From Viola odorata (lineage: Eukaryota > Streptophyta > Magnoliopsida > Malpighiales > Violaceae), in NCBI GenBank assembly GCA_963691705.1, contig OY829542.1, positions 49,269,002-49,333,001 of the forward strand: a stretch of 64,000 nucleotides of DNA, read 5' to 3'. The notes under the pieces are model-generated. The model was not told where the DNA came from. It searched no databases and saw only the letters and a program-made list of their open reading frames with translations. Of this stretch, positions 23,438 to 33,982 are shown one piece after another. Both the position numbers and the translations under genes were made by a program. How positions within the stretch are numbered: position 1 is the first letter of the stretch; the number at the start of each line of letters is the position of its first letter.

Positions 23438-25800
23438 ATGGCTAAGACTCGTCGTTCTGAGTCAAAATCTGCCGATGAGAAAAGGATGGATATTACTGCT
23501 AGTGTTATGACATCTGAGGCCGCTCTCCGTGAGCATTTGGGCGCCCATAATGCTGTTATCCCTGACGATTATAAGGCCATTGTTGCCCCCGAGTCACTAC
23601 GTTTGAACAGCATTTTGACGGGAAATCGTAGGGTCTTGTACGCGCAAATGTTCCGTTATGATTTTCGGCTTCCCATCGACTCTTTTGTAAAAGAATTGCT
23701 TGTTACCGGCGATCTGAATCTGGCCCAATTATCCCCAAATGCGTATTGTTGTGTTTATGCTTTTCTAGAACTTTGTAAATACAAAGGGATCACTTCCCCT
23801 TCCCTTCTACTGCTCAAATCTCTTTTTAAGCTGATGAAGTGCCGGGGAGTGATAACGATATCGCCCCGCTTCGACGATGACTCTCTCAAGTCCTTTACTT
23901 GGAAACTCCTCCACATCGAGTCTTCCGTTGATGCTTGGAAAAAGGAGTTCTTTGTGATAGATCTTCCTGAAGATCCTGGTTCCTGGTGGCGATCTGGGTT
24001 TAATCAAAAGGTCGATGATAACGTCTGGAGCCGACCAGGGACCCTTCCTCAGCGTGAACAAGACTGGTTAAACAAATTGCTCAAACTGGAAATCAGCGTT
24101 CACATTCGTCAAGTGGCTTGTAGAATGGACATTCGTTCTTGTGTTAAACGTGAGTGTCGCGTTACTCCCTTCTTTGTTATCGCTGATACTAATGCTGACG
24201 TTATTTTGTGATCTTGCAGCGACAGATCCCAACTATAAGCCCGAAAGCGTGAGGAGACGCCTGAAGAGGGCTCAAGAAAGAGAAGAAAAGGAGAGAGCTA
24301 TCTCCACGGAAGCTACTGATAATCCCACGGAACTGCCGGCTACTTCCGCGAGTCTTGCTCAAGTATCCTCTTCTTCAGCTGGTGAGGGGAATACTGACAT
24401 TCCTTCAGGCGTTCCCATCGTGACCGTCGTTGCTCCTCCTACCCAGCCTTCTTCTTCTTCCCAGGCTCCTAAGGTCATTGCCAAAGGAAAAAAGAAGAGA
24501 AAAATAAGAAGTGTTGCCGCTCTTACACCTTCTCCGGACGCGGCAGGTTCTTCAGAGGCACCTCTTCCCACCACTGCTACAGTAAGGGTGCCTTTTAGCC
24601 ACGATATGCTACATTTCAATGTTTGTCGTCGTTTGATTTCTTTCTCTTTTCTATATTTCATATGGCGTTCTTGGCAGGACACTATCGTTGTCGCTACCTC
24701 CGCTCCTCCCTCAGGCGATATGAATTTGGGCTACATGCTGACTGGTTCTAAGAAGAGACAGCGGCTGGAAGGTGAGGGGGGAAATCTATCTTCCTCTACC
24801 ATCAGGATGGAGAGCAGACCTACGGACGGTTTCGACTCCACGGTTGTTCCCCAGGGGGCATTCCTCAGAATTTTTGGCGAACTTGGGCACAGGCGAGACT
24901 TTCGGGATTTCTCCCAATTCTTTCGGAGGTCCCGTTCACGCATATTCCTCCAATCTGGGATATCAAGAGGGCTTGCAGGATTTTTCAGGCTATTAGCCTC
25001 ATGGTGCTTATCTTGCTCTAGGGGGTTTGTCCACACAGGTTCACCCTCCTATTCCTCTGGCGTTTGCTCCTTCGAGCATCCCCCTGTTGCACCGTTATGG
25101 CGAAGGAGGTGCCACCTTCAATTTCGCGGCGGATCTTAGTCCGATAAGTGAGGTTGGCACTGTGACCCATCAAGTTGGACTGTACGATTTCTGTAACACT
25201 GGTTTGGCGGCATTGGGGGTGATGGGGGGTGAGGTTGGCACTGTAACCCATCAAGTTGGAAGTTTCGGCTTTGCTGGCTTCCCAAATATTGGCGTTTGCG
25301 GCAGAACGGGAGGCTTTCCTTTCCAAGACCGAGGTTGATAGGGTGAACTCGTTACGCTCCAGCCTTTTTACTAATATGATGAAGTTTCATTACTGGGCGG
25401 AGGAGGCGCAGCGTCAGGCTGCCTCCCTTTCCTCCTCTTTGGAGGAATTATCGCGAGAGTGGAATGAGAAGAAGAAGTTGCTGGAGGAGCGTACGCAACT
25501 ATTACTGGCCCATCAGGAGCTAAAGAAAGAACATTCTGATGCCTTGACAACGGAGAGGTCCAAAAATACTGTCTTGGAAAATGAGAAATCATCCTTGGCC
25601 AAGGAGAAAGCTGCCCTGGAGGGAGAGTCGGCCGATAGGAGTCTGTGGCATGTCGAGCAGACTGCCGCTATTTTAGTCGATTGCTTTGAGGAAGTCCATG
25701 GAGTCGATGCGTACAAACCTGATGAGGTCACGACGGCTTTCAAGTGAAAATCTGCCCATCTTAACGAGGAGGGTTTTCGCCAAGCTAAAGCGGCAGGCTG
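23438..25800 (+). pseudogene. Decayed antisense accessory ORF 1 of Tat A
   Basis: This is the orthologue of the Tat B ORF at 750-3114. Exon 1 is 23438-24149, intron 1 is 24150-24219 (70 bp, the same length as in B), exon 2 is 24220-24581, intron 2 is 24582-24677 and the rest is exon 3. The N-terminal domain has LNSILTGNRRVLYAQMFRYD and LSPNAYCCVYAFLELCKYKG. A basic KGKKKRKIRSVA patch follows in exon 2, and a C-terminal coiled coil with LWHVEQTAAILVDCF spans about 25330-25740. Frameshifts near 24855 and 25300, a stop near 24997 and a TGA at 25745-25747 disable it. A 30-bp direct repeat at 25150 and 25231 (81 bp apart, in frame) is private to this copy. Its first intron sits at the same place and phase as in the 727-aa gene, so the two are paralogues. 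Confidence 0.75.
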
Positions 25801-26339
25801 GAAACGGAGGAACCCCGCAGGTTGACGTGCCTCGAGGCTTTGCTGCCCTTTCCTTAGCGATCGAGCGTCACTAGATTTTTGTTATTATTTTGACCACTGA
25901 AGTTTGTAGCCCCTTAAAGCATTTTGATGTATTCAGACAACTTCTATCGCTATCTTTCCTTTCATTTAGTTGTCTCCTTACGAACTCCTTTGGCGTTATC
26001 TTCGCCCTGTTATCACGATGCGTTTATTTTTTCGAGTAGATCCTTAGCAGTCCCATCAAAATTACTAAAGTAGGTATCGGGTTAGCTTTCCCGGTAAGCC
26101 TTACGATATCGCTGCTTACGAGATCATCACTCCTTCTGCTGCCTGAAAAAGTATTCTGCACATTCCTAATTGTAAACCATCAGTAACAAAAACACGTTAT
26201 GAGGAATAGTAATTACCCGTAGGAGCCTTTCCACTGCCATCATAGGGCGTTACCCTGGAACCCGCGTGAATCGCTTTCACTATCAGCTCTATACTTCACC
26301 AGGGGTTACACATCTGGTTACTAGCTGGAATTTCACGAT
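25801..26339. other. Tat A 3' non-coding region
   Basis: No gene is seen. It aligns in position and composition with 3115-3934 of Tat B and leads into the tandem repeats. Confidence 0.45.
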
Positions 26340-26830
26340 TCTCCGCGTTTCCCTTCTTTCACGATCGGCCCGAAAAGTACCTCATCTTAGTGAGCTGTCG
26401 GATCGGGATGGCTATCACAAGGCTGGGGAATTTTCACTTTTGGGCGTTGTCCTCACGTCTAGAACCGTGTCCTTACTTAATGGCCCGGCTGCAGCAGCCC
26501 AGCCGTTAAGATAGGATTCTTATTTCTAGAACAGAGTTTCTATTTCTTTGGGGCGTGCCTCGTCTTGATGGGCCGTCTCCACGAGAACGGTCAGTACAAG
26601 AAAAGGACTTTTCACTCCCAACGATACCGGGTAGTGCCCTCACTTAATGAGCCATCTGATCAAGATCGGTCATCACAAGGATAGGAATTTTCACCCCCGG
26701 GGGCGTCTAGGATCTTTCAATCCGACGCTAATTCAAGGTATGTTGGGTTGTGCCCTTACTTAGTGGGCCATCTGATCAAGACCGGCCATCACAAGGATAG
26801 GACTTTTCACTTCCCAAGATACCCCCTTTT
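26340..26830. repeat. Degenerate tandem repeats in Tat A 3' region
   Basis: Five to six diverged units of about 75-100 bp share TCACAAGGATAGGACTTTTC and a (G/A)TGCCT(C/T)A(T/C)CTTA core with 3935-4463. Unit number and order differ from Tat B, so the array has turned over since the two copies separated. Confidence 0.75.
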
Positions 26831-26926
26831 TTATCTGCACAAAGGCAACCACAAACACCCACGAAAGCTCTCTCATCGAGCGTTAGTCATGGTTAGGGTT
26901 GACATAAATCAAAGGTGCAGATAAAA

Positions 26927-28051
26927 TTAAATTCTAGGGTAATATAATTTCAAACGACCGATATTCCAAGAGTTGGATAAGGGTGTACCATCGAGCGTCT
27001 CCAGATGATAGGCTCCTTTCCCGACAACGTGGGTGATGTGATATGGTCCATCCCAGTTTGGACTGAGTTTTCCCATACGTTGGCCTGCCGCTCGCTTGTC
27101 TCTGAGCACCAGGTCACCGGCTTTCAACAACCGCTCTTTGACACGCCTGTTATGATAACGGGCCATCTTTTGTTTGTAGTGCTGCATTTTCAGAAGGATT
27201 TCTTCTCGGACTTCTGGTAACGCGTCCAGGTTAGCTCATAACCTTTCCTCATTCAGTTCCTCTCGAAAGTGAGCCATCCGTAGCCTCATGGTTCCAATTT
27301 CCACCGGTGTAACAGCTTCGGTTCCGAAGGCCAACGCGAAGGGAGTTTCTCCGGTGCTAGTTTTAACAGTCATGCGGTACGCCCACATCACGTATGGCAG
27401 CTCATCAGCCCACTTCTTTTTAGACCCTTCTAAGTTTTTCTTGATACCGCTGAGGATACTCCGATTGGTTACTTCTGCCTGTCCATTAGTTTGCGGATGA
27501 GCCACCGAGAAAAATTGTTGCTCGATCCCGAATTTTGAGCACTGGTCTTTGAAGAATTAGCTGGTGAACTGCATTCCGTTATCGCTGACAAGGACGCGAG
27601 GTACGCCAAACCTCATGATAACTTGATGTTTGAAGAAACGCCAAGTTTTTTCTGTCGTGATTGCGGCGACCACTTCAGCTTCGGCCCACTTAGTGAAATA
27701 GTCTACCGCCACTATCACAAATTTCAGTTGGGACCTTGCCTTTAGGAATGAGCCTAGGATATCGATCCCCCATTTAGCAAAAGGACAAGGGGCGATAATT
27801 TCAGATATTTCAGCAGCAGGTCGCCGAGGAATTTTGGCAAACTCCTAGCACTTAGGGCAAGTTTGCACATAGTTGTGGCAATCTCTCCGGATGGTGGGCC
27901 AGTAGAATCCGGATCTGAAGACTTGTGCTGCCAGGGTGCCACCTGATACGTGCATACCACATACCCCTTCATGGATTTTGCGCAAGGTGTGAAGACCCTC
28001 TTGCTCAGATATACATTTGGCGGCTGGATGAGAAAAACATCTCCGAATCAA
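26927..28051 (-). pseudogene. Integrase of Tat A
   Basis: The zinc-binding N-terminus (HPAAKC..., then CHNYVQTCPKC, about 28030-27845), the core ([28 protein letters not shown]) and the C-terminal GPYHITHVVGKGAYHLETL segment are all present in order. In-frame stops at about 27845, 27558 and 27237 fall where Tat B or the consensus has Gln/Arg codons. The stop at the end is 26927-26929. It is inactive as it stands. Confidence 0.82.
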
Positions 28052-28405
28052 ATCCCCGTCATAGTACGTACAGCGAGCTGCCTATTTCAGCACCTTCTTA
28101 TTTTCAACGGTGTCCTCCGGCAGTTCCTCATGTTTCAAGTATTTGATTACGGGAATTCACCAATCGCTCTCACGCTCTTCCACACATAAAGATGCTTGCT
28201 CTTCCATGAAGGATGGTACCGATAGCTCACGATAATATACGCCTTTGGGTATGGACGCTTCCGGATTCGCGGCCAATTTGGCTAGATTGTCAGCTTCAGC
28301 GTTTTCCTCCCTAGGAACATGCTCGAAGCTGACTTGTATGCCCTCTTTCTTTATCTCCAATAATTCTCACTTTACTTTGGCGAGATATTGAATCATGATG
28401 GGTTC

Positions 28406-28410
28406 CCGGG
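28406..28410. repeat. Target site duplication of the solo LTR, left copy
   Basis: CCGGG here pairs with CCGAG at 28935-28939; one G/A transition separates them. Confidence 0.7.
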
Positions 28411-28934
28411 TGATAACAATCAAAACAACCCTTATGGTGTTACTACACTTGCGGCTCCTGCTGGACGGATTCCCATAAGTCCCGTAATATCTCTTCATAT
28501 CGCCCGGAGATCAGCAAGGGATTCCTAGGATGGTCGACATCAACGGAGGGGGGGGACTCACGCATCTCTATACGCACGGCACCATCCCAGTCTTGGGATC
28601 CCCGAGGTTATCGCTTCCGGCACCCCCGACAGATATCGCTCATGACATCACCTACTGGTATCGCTCGTGACGTCATCATCAGACATCGCCTGGACTGTTA
28701 TCGCCAGGTATCGCCACCAAGGCCTATAAATACCCCTACTTTTCAAACAGAAGGTAAGATCGAGATCATCTAGCAGAACCTCTGGTTAATTCATACCCCC
28801 AAACTGACTTAAGCATCGGAGTGTCTACGCCGGAGCTCCCCCTCCGAGGCTTTGCAGGTACACCCGACGCCGATCGTCACCGTTCCGATCAGACACGACA
28901 CTAAATCTTATCAAATCGACATTGAATCTTATCA
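28411..28934 (+). repeat. Solo Tat LTR inserted in Tat A pol
   Basis: This 524-bp solo LTR is of the Tat A family but on the opposite strand (TGATAACAATC...CTTATCA on plus). It has TATAAATA near 28725 and both copies of the GAGCGAT-bounded block that are each missing from one LTR of Tat A. The right end is doubled: AATCTTATCA occurs at 28904-28913 and again at 28925-28934. Flanking 5-bp copies indicate a full insertion later reduced by LTR-LTR recombination. Confidence 0.85.
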
Positions 28935-30116
28935 CCGAGCTTGAGAGTGCCCCAAGACCTGGTCAATTATCAACTTGGAATCACCACAGATCTTGAGACG
29001 CAGGTCTCCTGTTCTTCCAGTATCGTGCCTCCCTTTAGAAGAAAGTCCTTTCCCTATTCTGAGCCCGGCTAGCAACGCCTCATACTCTGCCGCGTTATTA
29101 GATAACGGCTGTAGGATTCGAATGGCGTATCGTATTTGCATGTCGTGCGGCCCATTTATGAAGATTCCAGCTCCCGCCAGCTCTTGGTTTTTGGCCCCAT
29201 CCACATGGATGATCCAAAGGTCCGTATAGGTTTCCGGAAATGGGAGATCCATATCACCCCATTCCGCTTCAGGTATGCCGGCAAAAGGATCCTCTGTAAA
29301 GGTACATTCCGCTATGAAATCAGCCAGGATCTGAGCCTTTACGGACGGTAGAGACTGATACCTCAATCCATACTGTTCTAGTTCAAGCGCCCAGATCAAC
29401 ATTCTTCCTGAAGATTCAGGCTTTCGAAATATTCTTTTCAGAGGTTGGTCTGTAAGCACGATAACGGAATAGGACTGGAAATATCGGTCCATTTTGCGGG
29501 TAGCTTGAATAAGAGCGAACGCTATTTTTTCAATTCGGGCGTATCGCAACTCCGCATCCTTCAGAACGTGACTCACGAAATAGACCGGGCGATGAGAGTG
29601 GTTATCGTCGTGAACGAGGACGGCACTGACCACTTCGTCCGCAGCGCCAAGATACAAATATAAGGTATCTCCTGCCTCGGGTCTTGTCAACAGTAGGTCA
29701 GACGATAAGTAATCCTTTAGGCCGACAAATGCCTCCTCACATTCCGGGGTCCACCCGAACGAGGCTTTCCTGCGTATGACTTTAAAAAAAGGAAGACACT
29801 TCTCTCCTTGCTTGGAAATGAATCGCCCGAGGGCGATAACTCGCCCAGTTAACCTTTGCACCTCTTTAATGGTTCTTGGCGATATCATGTCTTGTATAGC
29901 TTTAACCTATGAAGGGTTAGGCTGGATACCTTTTTGGCTGACCACGTAGCCCAAGAATTTTCCCGTCTGAAATGCAAACATGCATTTTCGGGGGTTTAGC
30001 TTCATGCGATACCTTTTCATTACGTCAAAGACTTCCTTTAAGTCCCGCAGGTGATCTTGAAAGTTCGCGCTCTTTACCAATATATCGTCAACGTATGCTT
30101 CCACATTCCTCCCTAT

Positions 30117-30809
30117 TTATTCTTCGAATATCTTGTTTGCCATACGTTGGAACGTCGCCCCAGCGTTCTTCAGCCCAAACGACATCGCCGTATAACAGTA
30201 CGTGGCCTTTGGAGTAAGAAACGCAGTCTTTTCTTCATCTTCCCGGGCCATGGGGATCTGATGGTATCCAGGGTTGGTGTCCAGTGAACTTAAATAAGCA
30301 TACCCGGCGGTCTGATCAACTAACTGATCTATACGAGGGAGCGGGTAGCAATCCTTAGGGTAGGCATCATTCAAATCGGTGAAGTCGATGCACATGCGCC
30401 AATCCCCATTGGGCTTAGGAACAAGGACAGGGTTCGCTAACCAGGTGGGATATTGAACTTCGCGGATGAACCCTGCGTCAAGAAGCTTTGTTACCTCTCT
30501 GTCCACAGCCGACGCCTTTTCACTAGAGAACGCGCGCCGCTTTTGTTGAACCGGCCGGGCATCTGGGTCCACATTGAGCCGATGCTCGGCTATTTCACGC
30601 GATATACCTGGCATGTCTGCGGGTTTCCACGTGAAATCTCCTTGACATTTGTTCAGTAGCAGGACCAGTTGAAGGTTTTCCGCTGGGCTGAGTTTTTCGC
30701 TGATTAGGAAGCTTGCTTCCTTTATGCCGATTACTGGAACGGGTACCATTTTGTCCAGAGGTTGAGCGCACTTCTCCTCACCCTGCTCATAGGGGCCGCT
30801 GCTATACAC
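30117..30809 (-). pseudogene. Reverse transcriptase N-terminal part of Tat A
   Basis: This open frame of 230 codons carries FIREVQYPTWLANPVLVPK, WRMCIDFTDLNDAYPKDCYP and AMSFGLKNAGATFQRM, which are RT motifs of Tat/Ogre-group elements. It overlaps the end of the gag-protease frame (30731) in another frame. In Tat B the same junction is in one frame, so this is a frameshift in A rather than programmed slippage. It ends at TAA 30117-30119, upstream of YVDD. Confidence 0.8.
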
Positions 30810-33324
30810 ACATACCTATCGCAGCTCCTTTGAGTCATGAGTGAGTAGCATTCCGCCGCCAACTTTTGATCGCCCTTTATAGATACTACCCCATCCCAGG
30901 AGGGGTATTTCATTTTTAGATGCTTCTGAGATATCACCGCTCCGAAGCGGTTGAGAAAAGGTCGCCCGAGTACGACATTATAGGGCAAATTTAAATCCAC
31001 GACAAGGAACAACAAGTTCTCTGATCGTTTATAGGTGTCTTCTCGGAAATATATGGGCAAAGTGATTACCCCCGTGACAGGGATTGGAACCCCATCAACG
31101 CCGACTATAGGTCGTTTGCTAGGCGTTAGCTCGTTGCCGGGGCATTTCATGAGATTGTACGCTTCCAGCGAAAAGAGGTTTACCGCGCTCCCGTTATCAA
31201 TAAGGGTTCTTCTGATTCCATGACTGGCGATGACGGACGTAACCACCAGTGCATCATTGTGCGGATAGACAACGCCTTTCTCGTCTTCTTCGGAAAAGGA
31301 TAATATCATTCGATCCAAAATGCCTATCGCGCCTCTTTTTTTTATCGTGCCATCCCGTGTACGTTTTCCTCCTTTCGCGGCTGTCGGTTGCTCCGATTCA
31401 TCCATATAAGGGGTTCCTCCCACGATGATGTTAATCATAGGGATGTACTCGTTGTCTACCGTAAGAGTTTCTCTATCTTTTCCTCCGGAGGCATTATCCT
31501 TCTGCGGAACGCGAGGGGGAACTGGTCGTTCATCCGCCGTCCTTTTCATGGGATTATTTCTGGCGTCTTCTCTTATTTGGGTGGCAAATTCTCCTAAATA
31601 CCCTTCTTCCACCAGTCGTTCTATCGCCGATTTTAATTCTCTGCACGCTTCTGTGGAATGTCCCCTGGCTTTGTGGAATTTACAATAAGCATTTTCCCTT
31701 CTCCCTAGAAGCACTCCTGGTTTCGTAGGCGCAGGGTAGCGGATGGAAAGATTTCGCTGCTCCGCTATCGCTAAAATCTCTGCCCTTGGTACATTAAGGG
31801 AAGGAAAATCTGGGTCGTATGTCCGATTTTTATAAGAATCCCCTTGACGTCGAGTGGGGGAACCACCGGTCTTTCCCTTCGAAGGATGACCCTTTTGTCT
31901 ATTGGAGGCTTTGGGGATATGATCCTTCCGCCTGGCGTAATCATCGATAAAATGATCGTCAGGAAGGGGCTTTGCGGGAGTAGCTGTAATTTGAGATGTC
32001 CCGTGCGGCACGTTATACGTCCTATCTCTGTTTTCTTCTTCTTCCATTTTCGCATAATTATGAGCTTTAAGTCTCAACGCGTCTAAAGTCACTGGAGGGT
32101 CCACCATGAGCGCGTCTTTCAGCTTTCCGTAGCGGCAGTTCCTTTTCAGGGCTTCTATAGCAAAATCAATAGTAACGCCCGACGTTAATGACATTTCCAA
32201 ATCGAAACGGCTGAGAAATTCCTTTAAGGTTTCTTGAGGCATTTGTTGTATGTCAAATAACGCAGCGGCAGATTTCCTGATTGGAATCGCCGTACTAAAT
32301 CTGCTCCGGAATTTAGATTATAACTGTGAGAAATTACTAATGGATCCACCAGGGAGGCCCTCAAACCAGAGACGCGCAACACCCGACAATGTCATAACAA
32401 ATATTTAGCACAACGCCGCATCACTGTGGGTCTGAAACTGAACAAAATCCTTCGCTTTATTGATATGCGAAATAGGATCCTTGGTGCCATCATAAGTATC
32501 AGTGGGAAGCTTCACGCGTCGACTGACCCGTGACGCCTTATACGGCGGCTAAACGGGTGGCCCGATGTATCATCAAGAATTTCACGCGCATGACGTGGGG
32601 GAGATATTTCAGCCTGACGCCCCCTATTTCGTGGTTCTGGCGTAAGATGTCACCTAGGAGATCGACTGCGACTCCTGGGCGAACGACTTCGATACCTTCG
32701 ACTACTGGATCTTTCACTGTACTCGGGAGACAAACTCATGTTGGCTCCTTCCCTCCGTCCGTCCCCACGGTTCCTAACCTCCTCAAGTTGCCTATCTCCC
32801 TGCGGGAGGAGACCTTGCGGCATCTGTGGTACGTAAGCCTCTACTCTTCCTTGAGTGAACTGCACAACATTAGCCGGGGGATCTCCCGCGGACAAAGGCA
32901 TCTGGAGGTTTTCTGGAAACAACGGTGATAAAGGTCGATTAGCGACAATAGATGGTGTGAACATGACGCGGGGAGGGAGACTAGATCCAGAAGCACCAGG
33001 CGTGATTCTTGCGGCCATTTCAGTAAAATATTCCAACCGAGAACGAAGGGCCGCTATTTCCATTGCAAAAGGATGTTCATGGTTAAGTACAGATCCCCTC
33101 GAAAGAGGAGTGGAGAAGTCAGATCCCGCTATCTGAGATGACGAAATGACCGCTTGCGAGGAGACAAGTCCTCCTGTGCTTCCGACCAAGAGGTCCAGAG
33201 ATCCCGAAATAATTGGTTGCGACGTCATAGAGAGATCAGCAGTAGCAAAAGGGAATAACTGTCTGCGGATTGAGAAAGGGATATTAGAGGATGATGATCG
33301 GATCGGCTCCGATCCTGTGGTCAT
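30731..33324 (-). pseudogene. Gag and protease of Tat A
   Basis: Gag starts at ATG 33322-33324, about 85 bp after the LTR. Its N-terminal region ends in an Arg/Ser-rich tail (SRSPRSRSRSPR) at a TGA at 32650. More stops fall in 32650-32250. From 32242 a 503-codon frame holds the capsid end, a CX2HX4HX4C finger (CKFHKARGHSTEAC, about 31655-31695) and the protease with TLIDNGSAVNLFSLEAYN and VVLGRPFLNRFGAV. The protease Asp is retained. The nonsense codons between the Arg/Ser tail and the capsid show the copy is defective. Confidence 0.82.
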
Positions 33325-33391
33325 GACCGTTCCAATCTTCTGACTAGACGGAGCTTGGCTATTAAGGACGCTCACTTAATATACCAAAGAT

Positions 33392-33407
33392 CTCAATGAA
33401 AGCACCA
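33392..33407 (-). other. Primer binding site of Tat A
   Basis: TGGTGCTTTCATTGAG starts 3 nt inside the 5' LTR on the minus strand. The identical 16 bases follow the LTR of Tat B (39429-39444). A host tRNA ending in GCACCA is expected as primer. I cannot name it with certainty. Confidence 0.7.
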
Positions 33408-33409
33408 TT

Positions 33410-33886
33410 TGATAAGATTCAAGGTCGTGTCTGATTGGAACGGCGGCAATCGGTGTCGGATGTACCTGCAAAGCGCCGGAGGGGGGCTCCGGCGTAGACA
33501 CTCCGATGCCTAAGTCAGTTCGGGGGTACAAAGTAACAAGAGGTTTTGCTGGGTGATCTCGATCTTACCTTCTGTTTAAAAAAGTGAGGATATTTATAGG
33601 CCTCGATGGCGATACCTGGCGATAACAGTCCAGGCGATGTCTGGTGATGACGTCACGAGCGATGCCAGTAGGTGACGTCATGAGCGATAACCTCGTGGTT
33701 CCCTAGGATGGGATGGTGTCGTGCACATAGAGACGCGTGAGTCCCCCCTCCGCTGATGTCGACCATCCTAGGAATCCTTCTCTGATTCCTGGGCGATATG
33801 AAGATATACTACGGGACTTATAGGAATCTGTCCCGGCAGGAGCCGCAAGTATAGTAGCACCGTGAGGGTTGTCTTGATTGTTATCA
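33410..33886 (-). repeat. 5' LTR of Tat element A
   Basis: This 477-bp LTR has TATAAATA on the minus strand at 33591-33598. GACGTCA palindromes occur at about 33647 and 33673. It is flanked at 33887-33891 by TGAGG. It lacks a block present in the 3' LTR at about 18135-18160. Confidence 0.9.
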
Positions 33887-33982
33887 TGAGGGGTAGAAGG
33901 TCTGGTACAGATCTCCTGGTCATACAAGTAAAAGAAAGAAAATTAGTCCGTAAACACTATCCCCGGCAACGGCGCCAAAATT
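33887..33982 (-). pseudogene. Athila C leader and first gag codons
   Basis: The tRNA-Asp-type primer site TGGCGCCGTTGCCGGGGA (minus) spans 33960-33977, next to the 5' LTR. The gag ATG is at 33921-33923 and begins MTRRSVPDLL, resembling the MTRSSNPNPLPLNPE start of element E. Gag is cut at 33892 by Tat A and resumes at 17881. Confidence 0.85.

Larger units (their letters stand above)
28157..30119 (-). pseudogene. RT end, RNase H and additional RNase H of Tat A, split by solo LTR
   Basis: From 30119 the RT fingers/palm end is readable, with the YVDD catalytic motif (about 30090-30100) and GKFLGYVVSQKG. RNase H follows (29888-29330; YLYLGAADEVVSAVLV, RKMDRYF). The additional RNase H follows, with WIIHVDGAKNQELAG, NNAAEYEALLAGLRIG and KICGDSKLIIDQVLGHSQAR, showing the D, E and D catalytic residues. 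The frame is cut at 28935 by the solo LTR and resumes left of 28410 (EHVPREENAEADNLAKLAAN). Stops near 30118 and 29907 and a degraded stretch at 28040-28160 also break it. Confidence 0.83.
17882..33886 (-). mobile_element. Tat-lineage Gypsy element A with four antisense ORFs
   Basis: This 16.0-kb element sits inside gag of Athila C. Order on the minus strand: 5' LTR 33410-33886, primer site 33392-33407, gag-protease-RT-RNase H-additional RNase H-integrase (33324 to 26927), tandem repeats 26340-26830, then 8 kb holding four plus-strand ORFs, and 3' LTR. Target copies are CGAGG (17877-17881) and TGAGG (33887-33891), differing by one CpG-type transition. The solo LTR at 28411-28934 is a later insertion. 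It is unusually long for a Retand-type element because of the extra antisense genes. Confidence 0.87.

Noticed and set aside
30731..30809. Gag/RT overlap in Tat A as programmed frameshifting
   Set aside because: Tat B has the same junction in a single frame, so a simple indel in A explains it.
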